Assembly: GCF_023101765.2 (NCBI RefSeq)
Contig: NC_064239.1
Location: forward strand, 1 to 64,000
Direction of reading: 5' to 3'
Length of the DNA stretch: 64,000 nt
From: Spodoptera frugiperda
Lineage: Eukaryota; Arthropoda; Insecta; Lepidoptera; Noctuidae
Position 1 is the stretch's first letter, and each line of letters opens with the position of its first letter. The translations under genes were made by a program, and so were the position numbers. The notes under the pieces were generated by a model, which searched no databases, was not told the origin of the DNA, and saw only the letters and a program-made list of their open reading frames with translations. Positions 11,969 through 21,537 of the stretch are shown one piece after another.

Positions 11969-14900
11969 ACCGACCGTCGACTGTGAGGTAGTAGAAGGTG
12001 CCGTTGTTGCGCGCGGGCGGCGTGCGGTTGGGGAAGGTGACGCGGCAGCGGTAGAGGCCGGCGTCGGTCTCGCGCACGGCGCTCACGTTGATGGAGCCGC
12101 GGCCCAGCGCGCCGCCCTGCACGCGCCGCACGCGCCCGCCCCAGCGGTCCGCCACGCGCGCCGCGCCCTCGCCGCTGTACCACGAGAATATGCTCTCGCC
12201 CTGCGACACATCATATAGACACCGCTACAGTGTTGCTGCGATAATTGGAACTACAACAACATGTCAACTCATTGCTATCTGCGTTGTATGTCATCTCTGT
12301 TCAAAGGGCTATGTTGCAAGCAGCTAACTATGTAGTTGGAGGTTGAGTGATGTCTATTCAAACAAAGTTCGGGCTAGGCACTCAATGAAATTAAATTCAA
12401 ATAACGCCCTAGTCATTCAGTCTAAAACAGATTCAACCAAATGCCTGCAACTTATACTCCCGTGGGAGAAAATGGCCTATGTGAAAAAAAAATCATACAT
12501 CTTTGCGTGCTGTACAAGTGCACAAAGTATCGAGGAACCGACTCTTGCGCAAAACAACTCTTTATAGGTACAGTGTTGTGGTCAGCTGTGTGGATGTGTG
12601 GTGGGGTTGTCAGATCCAGACTGATAATTTCCTGGACATTTATAGGGCTTTTTTTAGGGGGGAAAATCATTCTATGACTTCTTCCGCCTTGGGCGAGGCG
12701 AGAAGGAGTGTCAGACTCTTACTGACTAAAAACCACCCCGTTCCTTCTCCTGCTTTTCGAGCCGGAGCCCCGGTAAACCCGCTAGGTAGTCCGCAGCTCC
12801 GGATCAGGCATCAGCCCTACTGGGCCCCATCTGTGGTGGTCTGATGGCTCTTTGAGGCGCGCGCGGAACGCGACGCGCCTCACGCACGGGTCTAGTTCTG
12901 TTCGGGCGGTGAGCTACCCTTGCTCGCCGTCCGCAGGCCCGCACACATTTATAGGGCTAAGAACGGAATCTGAGTTTTGGTTTCTCATCCGAAACTAAAG
13001 TGTAAAAGTACGAATTAAATAGGTACCAAAAACTCACCCTTTCCGCCCCTCAACTCACGCAGCGCGACTTGCGAGCACGTTACAACGTTTGGTTTGACTT
13101 TTGCAGCCATAGTATTGCATTTTTGTGAAAAAAAACTTAATTTTTTCATTCCGAGACAGTAGAATAAAATTAGTGGACACGAGAGAGCATACCAATTTCG
13201 GGACAATCCCGGAAATCCCGACCATCTGGCAACCCTAATTGTGTGGTGACTGTAACTGATTGTATGTTTGTGAGCGCACGACCACGACACCGAAGAAAAT
13301 CCTAGAGTAGCGCGCGTGGGCCCGCGCGCGGTTCAAAACGCATTTAAAATACATGTCACACGCTTATCCCATGTCGTCGGTCCGAGCCAATGTATGTCGG
13401 CAGGTAGTTACCGCATTAGCAGCGGCCTCTACGTACGGGCGCGCGACATATGCACTGCGCAGACATCAATCAAGAGCACGACGAAATGTTGGAGAGCGCC
13501 ACGTGCCTCGCTCGCGAACCTATAACTCGGCAGGGTCACGAGCGAGGAGCAGCGGGGGCGCGGGCCGCGGGGGGCGGGGCGCGGGTCGAGTGCTGCCGTC
13601 ATGTAAGTACCTACACAATTAGACTCCCACGCGCATTTAGCACGTCCAGCGTGCGGGCGCAAGTGTCAGCCGAGTGCGCCGCGCGTCCCACGAACTCCTT
13701 CGCGGAGAAGGGCGATGTTGCGTCCCTAATACAGACATTCTCGTGCGAACACAGCGCATCCTCGCAGCGACGGCGGCCGCCACCTTCGAGGGTAACGCAG
13801 CAACAAACAAGTACATTGTACTATGCCTTATTCGGTGGCGTGGACGAATGAGCCCAATTACCGACGCGGACGAGTAGATAAGTAGCTTCATTAAGCTAGT
13901 TAACCGTAACGGTGAAGTACCCGCCGCCAGATGACGATTATGCGAGGATGAATAAATAAGTAAGTATAAGCCGTGTAGTCCGGCGACGGGGCCATTTGCC
14001 GAGGGCCGCGGCTATACAGCAGCGATGCACTGATATCGCGCAGGACACTGCTCACTCCGCCGGGGTTGCGGTACGGTACACATGTATAGCGGGGAGCACG
14101 AGCCCGGCCCTGAAGCTGCTCAGTAAAAAGTAGAGAGGCTGGCAGGCTGCAGGCTGCAGGCTGGGCTAGCGGCCATTGTGCGCCGTGTACTGGGTGCGCC
14201 GCGCGTGCTGGCAACTCGATTGTGTTCCCAACAAACGGCAGCGATTATAAGCAGAGCCGCACAATGCGCCGCGCCCCGTGCGTCGCCGTGAAACATGTTC
14301 TGCCTCTGTCGTGTCGCACTGTTTAATATGAACATCTATTCGCAACATCCATACACCAGTTGTCGCCTATTCAAGTATGCCCATGGTGGCGCCAGTTACA
14401 AGGGTAACTCCTGTCGGGGCGACGTCACACTGTGCTGTTACCACAAGTCACAACCTTCGGCACTTTCTGTACACATTGCAAGCAGCCCCGATGTTGGCCA
14501 ACAAACAATTCCTCCTCGTTGCGTCGAGGGGTAATAGAACTATGTCACCCGTACAGGTCGGCTGACACAGAACCACGCAGACAGCCCACTACACGGCAGC
14601 CACAATGACTGGCTATTTAGTATTTATTATATTTATATGATATCTTAGAAGACTTGGATAGAGTAAGAAACAAGCAGGTGGATTACATACTCGTAGTTAT
14701 AAATGTACCAAATACCGTATGCGGAAACCTTTTATGATTTAATTTAAACCACATGTTTGATATCATATTGGCTGACAATATACGAAAAATGAGCAAAATA
14801 GGCCCAGGATTAAGACAAAAATTTATTCTCTTTGAGCTAATTTGAACACTCTTAACAAATACGGCATTATAACAGCCGCGCCGCATATCTGTAACATTCC

Positions 14901-17900
14901 TAGATAACCTACAACATTAGGTACAGCTGTTCTGTGGTCAAGGAACATGGAGATGTTTACGCAGAAATTAATACTTGATTAATTTTATTATTTAGTTTGT
15001 TTGAAAATTTCCATTTTTTTCTTTTTGGTTTTCGTTGAAATATTTAGTTTGTGCTTCTGTGGACGAGTACTAATGTAGTTTCATTTAAATCACATGAGTG
15101 ATCTCCATACCGTATAATCAAATCGAATAATTATGTTATTATATGTAGAATCAAATAAAAAAGTGCAACCCGGCATGGTCGGCGGGTAGCTACCGTCACG
15201 TCATTCGTTAGGTCACTTCACACCCCGCGTAGCGTTGTTGGCCATTATTAGCATTTGTCCCAAACGTCAGCAACTCGACGCAGGCTGCCGTAAGTAAACC
15301 CCGTATTCCACTTGTCCATCATTTGTAGTATCCAGTATATAGTTGTAACATCTTGTGTTCTGCTTGAACCGTGGTACATTTGTACGTTTCTAGTGAGATA
15401 GTACTGAATCTTCATCTGTCTTACTGCGACATATTATGCACTATTACGTCAGCCATCATCACGCGTCGCGGGATACAGCGCGGGAGTATATGTAAGTCAG
15501 TCTGTATGACCAGATATTATGCTAATTACTCATTCCGACGTAATATCTATATATGTTATACTTATAGCATAAGTACATATACTATAGTACACATACTATT
15601 TCTACATTTGCTCTCACAGAGGGAACTGACCGCTGCTATAACAGCGAGTCCAACGCTCACCCTGCTAGCTATGCAGATAGGTGGTGACCGTTGCCGACTG
15701 TGGCGATATCCATGTCTAATGCCTCGGGTGGGACTCTCGGGACGCAAGAGTCGACCGCCTGTGCCGTCACTGGGCAGGAATGCTAACTGGATTCAGTGTC
15801 TTCCAGTGCCGGTAAACACATTTCACCTGTGCTCGCGGGACTACTTCCAGTCGATCTTGAGGTGCAGCGACGTGCTGCCATGTACTATAATGCGAGACCT
15901 AACTTTTCCGCAAATTTCTTAAATGAAACAAAATTGCTACATTGATTACGCCATTAACGGAAGTCTTTTTTTTTTTTGAGGGGGGAAAATCATCCAATGA
16001 CTTCTCCCGCCTTGGGCGAGGCGAGAGGGACTGTCAGACTCTTACTGACAAAAAGAATTGAGAATTGAGAATTGAGAAACCACCCCGTTCCTTCTCCTGC
16101 TTTTCGAGCCGAGCCCCGGTAAACCCGCTAGGTAGTCCACAGCTCCGGATCAGGCATCAGTCCTACTGGGCCCCATCTGTGGTGGTCTGATGGCTCTTTG
16201 AGCGCGCGCGCGGATCGCGACGCGCCGCACGCACGGGTCTGGTTCTGTTCGGGCGGCGAGCTACCCTTGCTCGCCGTCCGCAGGCCCGCACTTACGGTGG
16301 CCGGAGATCGTCCCGCGATTAACGGACGTCTGGGATGAAGTTCCAACTGAATGGCAGTGCAGATGGGAATCTTCTACCAAGGGCCGCCACCTCTATCAGT
16401 TCTTTCCATCCGTGCATGAGCGACTGAAGAGGACATGGTTGGAGGTGGATCACTGTGTTGCCCAATTTCTTACTGGCCATGGCAACTTTAAAAGCAAATT
16501 GTTCTCATTTAAACTCGTTGATTCACCATGTTGCCAATGTTCGACAGCGGAGTAAAGTTGCAACATAAGCAATCCGCCCGTCACATACTCTGGGAGTGTG
16601 GTCTCTGGCAATCTAAGTGTAACATTATGTTAGATAATTTATTTGTTTCATCAGGACTGTACAGTTGGAGCGGTGGCTAGGCAACTGGCTGCCGTGTAAC
16701 GTGTCGCGGATTCTTGTTCGAATCCACAGATTCTTGTTCCGGGTCCGGGTGTCATGTGTATGTGTACTTGTATGTTTGTAAACGCACCCACGACACAGGA
16801 GAAAATCCTAATGGGAGGCAATGTTTTAAAAAAATAATCTCATAGTCTAGAACAAATTTCCGTGCGTTTACGCGTTTTTGCCATACTTATTATTGGAAAC
16901 AAATATACCAGCTCACACATAGGACCCACTTAGTTATAAGTAAAATTTCCGTGGTGCTGGGCGACTGGGGAATGCTTAAGTCATTTTGTCTCCCGCATTA
17001 AATTCACCGAGGGAAGTGGAAACTATCTTTTTCTTTTGTTCTCCTCTAGTACATAATATCTTCTGATTTATTTCGTTGCGGGATCCAAGACAGTCGTTGA
17101 TGTCCCTGGGACGCGCCGGACTTCAATGTTCTGGTGTTTTCATCGTTGTATATACTGTAGATTCTGGCTTACAGGAGGTGCAGCGGTATGGGAGGATGTG
17201 GCGCTGGACGACCGGTGGCTGAACTGAGGCGGTCTTTATTAAACTTATATATTTATTATGTAATAATTAACGATACAACAACAAACGAGGTTCTCAGTTG
17301 ATAAGTACCTATGTTTGTCTGGCAACAGAACCGATTTGTTTTATTGCTACCTAATGGGTAGGCGTTCTGTGTGTGGTTCGGCCGCTATCTCGAATGACAG
17401 TTTTGATGCGGATTTCGTGTTAATATTATTTTATACAATAAAAGTATTTTCAACCCACTACAAATAAGAAGGAGGTTCTCATTTGTAGTTTCAGTAGTAT
17501 ATTTTTTCCGTATTAAAAGCAAAGTACTTGCTGTTATAACATCACTTGGCAATTTAAACTAAAGTAAACTTCTATTGTTTGTTTGTTTGAACGCGTTAGT
17601 CTCTGAAACTACTGGTCCGAATTGAATAATAATTTTTGTGGTGGATATAGAATCTATCGAAGTAAGCTATAAAACAACACGCTAAGATCAATTGGAGCCG
17701 AGTAGAGCGAGTGTAACCGCGCGGGAGTAGCTAGTCTTACTGTGGTCTTACACTTTTTATTGGGTCTATATTTTCCCGCTACTTCGTCCGCGTAGAATAT
17801 TTACTTCTGGCATAGGTAATTTGGGTTTATAATAGATTTTCCAAGGTATATTGTACGGCAGTAACTAGAATGTCATCAGAATTGATCCAGTACTTATGTG

Positions 17901-18461
17901 CTTGTTTGTTTGAACACGCTAATCTCCGGAACCACTGGTTCGAATTTAATAATTGTTGTTGTGTCGGGTAGTACATTTATCGAGGAAGGTTTATAGGCTA
18001 AAAGCCTCGAGCAGTAGGAGCTAAGCAGCGGGAATAGCCGCGCGGGAGTAGCTGATGAAGCTAATCATTATACAAACCACAAACCTATTCTATTATGATA
18101 ATAATACGTAGCTAATATTTTGACGTCTCAGATAATATTACCGCTTCTTAGATGTCGCCAGTGCTGCCATCTAGCAAGCCAGTCTAATTATATCCCTAAG
18201 TAGGTTATCGTGTAGGTAGGCAAGTACTTGCATGAGGGGAGAGTTAGCCCTAGTAGTGGAGGAGCGATAAAACACGTAGCTGGTACTCACATCTTTATCC
18301 CATTGCAAGTGGTAAGGAATCTCGTTGCCGAAGGGGAAGTCGAGGTGACAGTTCATGACCGCGAACCCGCCGACGCTGGCGTGCAGCTGCTCGGCGTCGA
18401 GCGGCAGCAGGGAGGCGGCCACGGACGCGGCCAGCGCGGCCAGCGCGCGCAGGACCCACAT
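5935..18461 (-). CDS. bdl: Borderless-like Ig/FN3 transmembrane protein
   Basis: Eight coding exons: 18291-18461, 11975-12200, 10912-11196, 8529-8719, 7268-7483, 6963-7191, 6587-6793 and 5935-6503. All junctions have GT/AG sites and agree in phase, giving 697 residues with no break. The start has an immediate hydrophobic signal peptide (MWVLRALAALAASVAASLL). Order: Ig1 (about 24-130; Cys in MNCHLDF and LYRCRV), Ig2 (134-228; LECLPK, YECRVH), Ig3 (229-310; LDCHFS, YSCTPY), Ig4 (315-395; LPCAAA, VYVCTV), FN3-1 (about 398-508; LSWVPG, YNVWYRE, LRPGTEYELRV), a degenerate FN3-2, one membrane segment (about 656-678) and a 19-residue basic tail. Four Ig plus two FN3 with a very short tail fits Drosophila Borderless, a cell-adhesion protein that binds Turtle in photoreceptor axon tiling. 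Turtle itself has five Ig domains and a longer tail, so it is the less likely alternative. The last exon is very GC-rich. The donor after exon 4 (GTCCTT) is weak. Confidence 0.85.
7640..7785. repeat. Dispersed repeat with a perfect 15-bp hairpin
   Basis: AATTTAAGCGTTGTT at 7666-7680 is followed by GGGG and its exact reverse complement at 7685-7699. The adjoining text, AAAAGGCCGGCAACGCA to about 7785, is a common lepidopteran interspersed repeat, and a second fragment lies at 41205-41290. It sits in the bdl intron between exons 4 and 5. Confidence 0.65.
7889..8334 (-). mobile_element. Non-autonomous inverted-repeat element (CCCGACTGCG ends), degraded copy
   Basis: It begins CCCGACTGCGCCAGAAGG and ends with a decayed complement near 8334. 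It is the reverse-orientation relative of the better preserved copy at 25366-26090, sharing the blocks AGTCGGGACCCATTCTA and GCCAAATTCGAATATT. No transposase frame is present. Confidence 0.6.
9596..10725 (+). repeat. Lepidopteran dispersed repeat (ACTAATATTATAAAG type)
   Basis: The copy starts CTACACTAATATTATAAAG, carries TTTGTTTGTTTGGTTGG, and closes near 10725 with GCGGGCAAAAGCTATA. It is a near-identical inverted relative of 4490-5515. A truncated head of the same family lies just upstream at 9196-9360. It sits in bdl intron 3 (between exons 3 and 4). Confidence 0.7.
10414..10590. repeat. Three tandem copies of a roughly 44-bp unit
   Basis: Copies beginning GATGAATGGTCATATGG, GATGAATGATCATATGG and GTGAATGATCATATGG start near 10414, 10500 and 10544. 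Each continues AAATTCG(C/T)CATTTTTAAAG. The last two are directly adjacent. This is internal expansion within the surrounding dispersed repeat. Confidence 0.75.
10864..10903 (-). promoter_or_regulatory. (CA)n repeat at the donor of bdl exon 3
   Basis: A (GT)n/(CA)n microsatellite with three GC interruptions begins about 8 nt inside the intron after the GTGAGT donor at 10911. CA repeats near 5' splice sites are known binding sites for hnRNP L-type splicing factors in other animals. A splicing role here is inference. Confidence 0.4.
11446..11772. mobile_element. MITE with CAGGGTGTCCCTGAAGT terminal inverted repeats
   Basis: The outer 80-100 bp at 11446 and 11772 are near-perfect inverted copies, reaching ATCTATGTCCTACAG on the inside. 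TA flanks both ends, consistent with a TA target duplication. No coding frame is present. A degraded relative is split across 34795-34915 and 35725-35765. Confidence 0.75.
11938..11966 (-). promoter_or_regulatory. (CA)n repeat at the donor of bdl exon 2
   Basis: This is an uninterrupted GT/CA microsatellite. On the minus strand it starts 8 nt after the exon 2 donor at 11974, the same spacing as at the next exon. It is a potential intronic splicing element for hnRNP L-type proteins; the role is inferred. Confidence 0.4.
12540..13015. repeat. Dispersed repeat interrupted by a LINE tail
   Basis: The halves 12603-12649 and 12959-13012 join without the insert into a sequence closely matching 59725-59812 (GTTGTCAGATCC ... 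CTGAGTTTTGG ... CATCCGAAACTAAA). The interruption is the retrotransposed tail at 12650-12944. The family is not identified. Confidence 0.65.
12650..12944 (-). mobile_element. 5'-truncated R1-like LINE 3' tail with 14-bp target duplication
   Basis: Poly(T) then AGGGG opens the insert on the plus strand, so its poly(A) tail reads on the minus strand. ACATTTATAGGGCT occurs at 12636-12649 and again at 12945-12958, a perfect 14-bp target duplication. The body matches the copies at 15967-16317, 25311-26330 and 28428-29016. The last is joined to a reverse-transcriptase C-terminus, which identifies this sequence as the 3' UTR of that LINE. Confidence 0.8.
13300..14680. other. GC-rich intronic stretch, no gene assigned
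   Basis: Within bdl intron 1 the base composition rises around 13310-14300. Several open frames occur on both strands, but none has a recognisable domain or a coherent exon structure. A 5' non-coding exon or enhancer is possible and cannot be shown. Confidence 0.4.
14690..15115 (-). repeat. Dispersed repeat family with TATGGAGATCACTCAT ends
   Basis: The minus strand begins TACGGTATGGAGATCACTCAT near 15115 and runs to AGCGCGGCTGTTATAATGCC-like sequence near 14870 and beyond. Related copies lie at 20112-20300, 22870-23155 and 53590-53960. A-rich, non-coding. Confidence 0.65.
15931..16625 (+). pseudogene. LINE reverse-transcriptase C-terminal fragment, interrupted and frameshifted
   Basis: An open frame from 15931 (NKIATLITPLTDVW) is split by the insertion at 15967-16317. 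It resumes at 16332 with DEVPTEWQCRWESSTKGR, then YQFFPSV, QFLTGHG and DSPCCQC before a stop at 16553. A shifted frame then gives RHILWECGLWQSK near 16578-16620. The GR-(L)YQF, QFLTGHG and CC-x-C ... H-x-x-x-C pattern is the zinc-knuckle tail of R1/I-type LINE proteins. The fragment is dead: it has an insertion, a stop and a frame change. Confidence 0.7.
15967..16317 (-). mobile_element. R1-like LINE 3' tail inserted into another LINE
   Basis: Poly(T) begins the insert on the plus strand. Target duplications ATTAACGGAAGTCT (15953-15966) and ATTAACGGACGTCT (16318-16331) match at 13 of 14 bases. The body is the same 3' UTR family as 12650-12944. The insertion falls inside the reading frame of the plus-strand LINE fragment. 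Confidence 0.8.
16660..16840 (+). mobile_element. tRNA-headed SINE, degraded
   Basis: GCGGTGGCTAGGCAACTGG, TTCTTGTTCGAATCC and a tail AACGCACCCACGACACAGG ... TTTTAAAAAAA match the better copy at 52118-52333. The B-box-like GTTCGAATCC supports origin from a tRNA gene. Confidence 0.6.
17570..18060 (+). repeat. Two copies of the TTTGTTTGAACGCGTTAG repeat
   Basis: Fragments at 17570-17750 and 17895-18060 share TTTGTTTGAAC(G/A)CG, CTACTGGT(C/T)CGAA and GCGCGGGAGTAGCT. Relatives occur at 23262-23385, 33985-34150 and 46598-46745. An upstream piece near 17100-17200 is the reverse of the insert at 50522-50636. Non-coding, in bdl intron 1. Confidence 0.6.
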
Positions 18462-18984
18462 GCTGACTGAGCGCTCGCCTCGCGCCAGCTAATGGAGATA
18501 ACCTCAGGCGTGAGTAACGTCCGCGCCGCGACCTCGCGCCGCACCTGCGCCTCCCGCGACCGCACAAGCGCCGAACAAAGGCGCGCGCGCTCACAAGCAG
18601 GAAACGTGGCTAATTCCCGCTCGACTACGTTTAGAGTTTAGTGTCTTAGACTAGCCACTGGCTCGTTTGTATTATTCACTCATTCCAGAACGATAGAGAC
18701 TTGCGCAGTACATGTCGCGTCACGACGTGACTACATATGTATAGGTACAACACAGCACCCGTGCTATCTTCGCGTTTCTCCGACTAATTGTCTATAGAGA
18801 GTAGGAGTTATTTACGTTACCATTGGTTTCGTGTAATCGGCAACAGGGATTGCAATCCGATCCCGCGGATCCGGTACGATTTTGTTGCCTACCGGATCCG
18901 GCAATATCATCGGATCCGGTAACTTTATTAATACCCAAGTTAAATTTGACGTATATTCTCTCTTTAATTGCATGCATATCGTCA

Positions 18985-19262
18985 CGCCTTTAATCCCCGA
19001 AGGGGTAGGCATAGGTGCACATTATGACACCTAATGCCACTGTGTACACCCACTTTTCACAATTTATGTTGTAACCTAAATCCCATGTAATAGGTGGTGA
19101 GTCTATTGCCATATACTGGGCACATTTCCAGACTCCGTGCTAGTACTGAGAAATTTTCGAAAAACCGAAAAAAGCCCAGTGATACTTCGCCCGACCCGGG
19201 AATCGAACCCGGCAGTCGCACTTGCAACCACTCGGCCAACGAGGCAGTCTTTCTCTCTCTAA
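18985..19262 (-). mobile_element. Lepidopteran tRNA-derived SINE
   Basis: On the minus strand it reads TGCCTCGTTGGCCGAGTGG, then GGGTTCGATTCCCGGGTCGG (B box), then GGGCTTTTTTCGG and, far downstream, TACCCCTTCGGGGAT. This is a well-known noctuid/lepidopteran SINE layout. The tRNA-like head spans about 19190-19250. Confidence 0.8.
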
Positions 19263-19496
19263 AACCGGGCAAAAGAGCGTATTTACATCAAGAAAAGTGA
19301 TCTGTGATAAATGCATAGGTGTAGCATCCATACCTAAGCTGCTGATTTTGACTATTTTAGTATGGAGTATAAAAGCATATAATTATGATGAATATGATGT
19401 TCATTTACATTTGATTTAGTTTTTACAAACGGGTTTGATTTAATTTAAACCGTAAATAACTCACTGTTGTTTGTAATCTTTGAGACAAATTATTAT

Positions 19497-20103
19497 GAGT
19501 AAGTAGTCAACTCGGACCACATGCCTACGGCCCATTTGGGACGAGTTGGGGAAATTAAAATAAAATAATATTTTTAGTGGTCAACTCGTCCCACGTCACT
19601 ACCACAATGAGATAAGGTACAGTCAGTAGCAAAAGGGTTAGTGTGAAAATAATAAAGTTCTATTACTTTGTTGAAAACAAAAGATTTTCTAAGAACTTCA
19701 TTCTATCTATGTTATCATTTACTTCATTAGTGACCGCCATGACCATTGTTTAAGCCACACATGTTTACTATTCTTAGTAATTTTGAATAAAACATGAATT
19801 TGTGCGATTGTTAAAAAAAATTGAGCTAATAAATTATTTAACCGACACTAAAAAATGAGGTTCTTACTTCGTAAGGATTTTGTAATATGAAATAATCTAT
19901 GAACAAAACGAAAGTAAAGAAAAAAACTATAAAAAAATATTTTTAATCTTGTGTTGCTAACTGTACCAAACATTGATAAAGTTAAAAGATCCATACAAAA
20001 AAAAAGTGGGACGAGTTGACCACTAAAAATTTAATTTATTTTTAATTTCCCCAACTCGTCCCAAATGGGCCGTAGGCATGTGGTCCGAGTTGACTACTTA
20101 CTC
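19497..20103. mobile_element. 607-bp MITE with about 100-bp inverted repeats and 8-bp target duplication
   Basis: GAGTAAGTAGTCAACTCGG at 19497 is mirrored by CCGAGTTGACTACTTACTC ending at 20103. The inverted repeats continue through GGGACGAGTTGGGG and AGTGGTCAACTCGTCCCAC. ATTATTAT flanks both ends (19489-19496, 20104-20111). An 8-bp duplication suits hAT- or P-type transposases; the class is not certain because the termini are not CAG/TAG. Confidence 0.85.
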
Positions 20104-20111
20104 ATTATTAT

Positions 20112-20300
20112 ATAATATGGAGATCACTCATATGTGTTAAATGAAACTACAAATACCTAACTAATACTCTATTTAAACACGTAATTTTCAAACAAAATTA
20201 ATAAATCAAGTATAAAATTCTGTGTGAACATCTCAATAATGTAAGTTGACCACAGAAGAGATGTGGAAGTAATGTCGTAGGTTGTCTAGGAAAACTCTTT
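20112..20300 (+). repeat. TATGGAGATCACTCAT-family repeat copy
   Basis: ATATGGAGATCACTCATATG starts the copy and it continues through CACAGAAGAGATG and GTAGGTTGTCTAGGAA. It matches the copies at 14690-15115 and 22870-23155 and lies inside the hAT-like element 18844-20407. Confidence 0.6.
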
Positions 20301-21347
20301 TTGGGCTCAACGACTGCGTCAATTTCGCAATTTTTTTTACATTGTCAGCAAAGTTAAAGCAACATGAATCCGGCCGGATTGAAGGGTGTACCGGATTGCA
20401 ATCCCTAATCGGCAAGAACAGGGAATCTTTAATTGTAAATACTGGTAAGCTAAGGGTGTGACTGTGAGTTCCCGAAACGTTGTATTTTGTGTATTCCGCT
20501 ATCTTCCAGTCACACATGCTTTCCGTGATTGTTTTCGTTACTAAAGCATTTAAATCAAGACGTATCATGTTCAATGTTATGTTCTAGTTGTCCGACTCCA
20601 TGCAGCACGATGTCGTTGTCCCGGCGCTGGTGTCGGATCGGATGTTTTGGTTTACCATCTCAACTTCACGTGTCAGTGTTTCGTTCTCCGCTATTATTGG
20701 CTGCATCTTCTCGTCCTCCGCAAAAAACAGTTTAAATTCACCGTTACATGATTTTGCAAGCAAAACAAGAAAATAATTTAAAAAATAAATAAATAATCAA
20801 CACGTAATGTTGCTGTTTCAACTTTTTCTGTGTTTTTGTATTGTTTATGATCAGTAATTCCCCCTAGCCTTTCCATGGCCCACATGGTTTGTACAGCTTT
20901 ATACCACACAAAGTAAGATGTAACATGCGGGCCCGTGGACGCTTACTTTTAAGTTAAAACTCCACCTAGGAACAGTAGAAATATTCCATTCCTTATATTA
21001 TTATGTAGCAGCCCTCGTACTAAACACGAAGCGACCGATTATCACTTTTTAAGTTATTTTGAATATTATTTCAGAAACTTTAGAATTCATGTTGTAATAT
21101 ATACTTTATTACATTCCAGGCGTTTAATTCCATGTTTTGGGTTTCATGGTGTTTCATAACACGGGTTGCCGCACTTATGTGTCACTTTGTATCGAGGAAT
21201 TATGATTGTTAGTAAAATCAAGGTAGCAACTTGTGCAGCAGTCGGCAGAATGCCACGATTGCCACGGTGTGGGCACTGGCTCTTAATTCCATTTATTTCC
21301 AGGCTACTAAAATAAAAAAGTAATAAAGTAGTAATGACAAATATTTC

Positions 21348-21353
21348 TTTATT
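21348..21353 (-). terminator. Candidate poly(A) signal of Mlc-c
   Basis: AATAAA on the minus strand lies about 185 bp beyond the stop codon at 21538-21540, a plausible 3' UTR length. Other AT-rich hexamers occur nearby. Confidence 0.45.
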
Positions 21354-21537
21354 ATAGTTATTTATTTATACAATAATTAATGTTAAATTATGATTAATTT
21401 TGGAATATAATCGATTGGGAATACATAATTATACGGAATCGTAAGTTTATAAAGTGGTGCTAGCAACCACTATAAATGCGCCGCGTCGACCTCCTAGTAC
21501 CGTGGAGGCCGCTACTCACTAGAGTACGGTGGAAGAC

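Larger units (their letters stand above)
18844..20407. mobile_element. hAT-like non-autonomous element, perfect 8-bp target duplication
   Basis: Termini CAGGGATTGCAATCCG and CGGATTGCAATCCCTA are inverted copies. ATCGGCAA flanks both sides at 18836-18843 and 20408-20415, the 8-bp duplication expected of hAT transposition. Subterminal CCGGATCCGG-like motifs occur at 18867, 18892 and 18912. The body is occupied by a SINE (18985-19262) and another inverted-repeat element (19497-20103). No transposase frame is seen. Confidence 0.8.

Noticed and set aside
19195..19250. tRNA gene on the minus strand
   Set aside because: The A and B boxes are followed by a known SINE body and the cloverleaf is imperfect, so it is a SINE head.
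20580..20780. Minus-strand frame with a short heptad-like stretch (EDEKMQPIIAENETLTREVE), possibly a LINE ORF1 coiled coil
   Set aside because: Too short, with no flanking LINE motif or repeat boundary; not enough to call.
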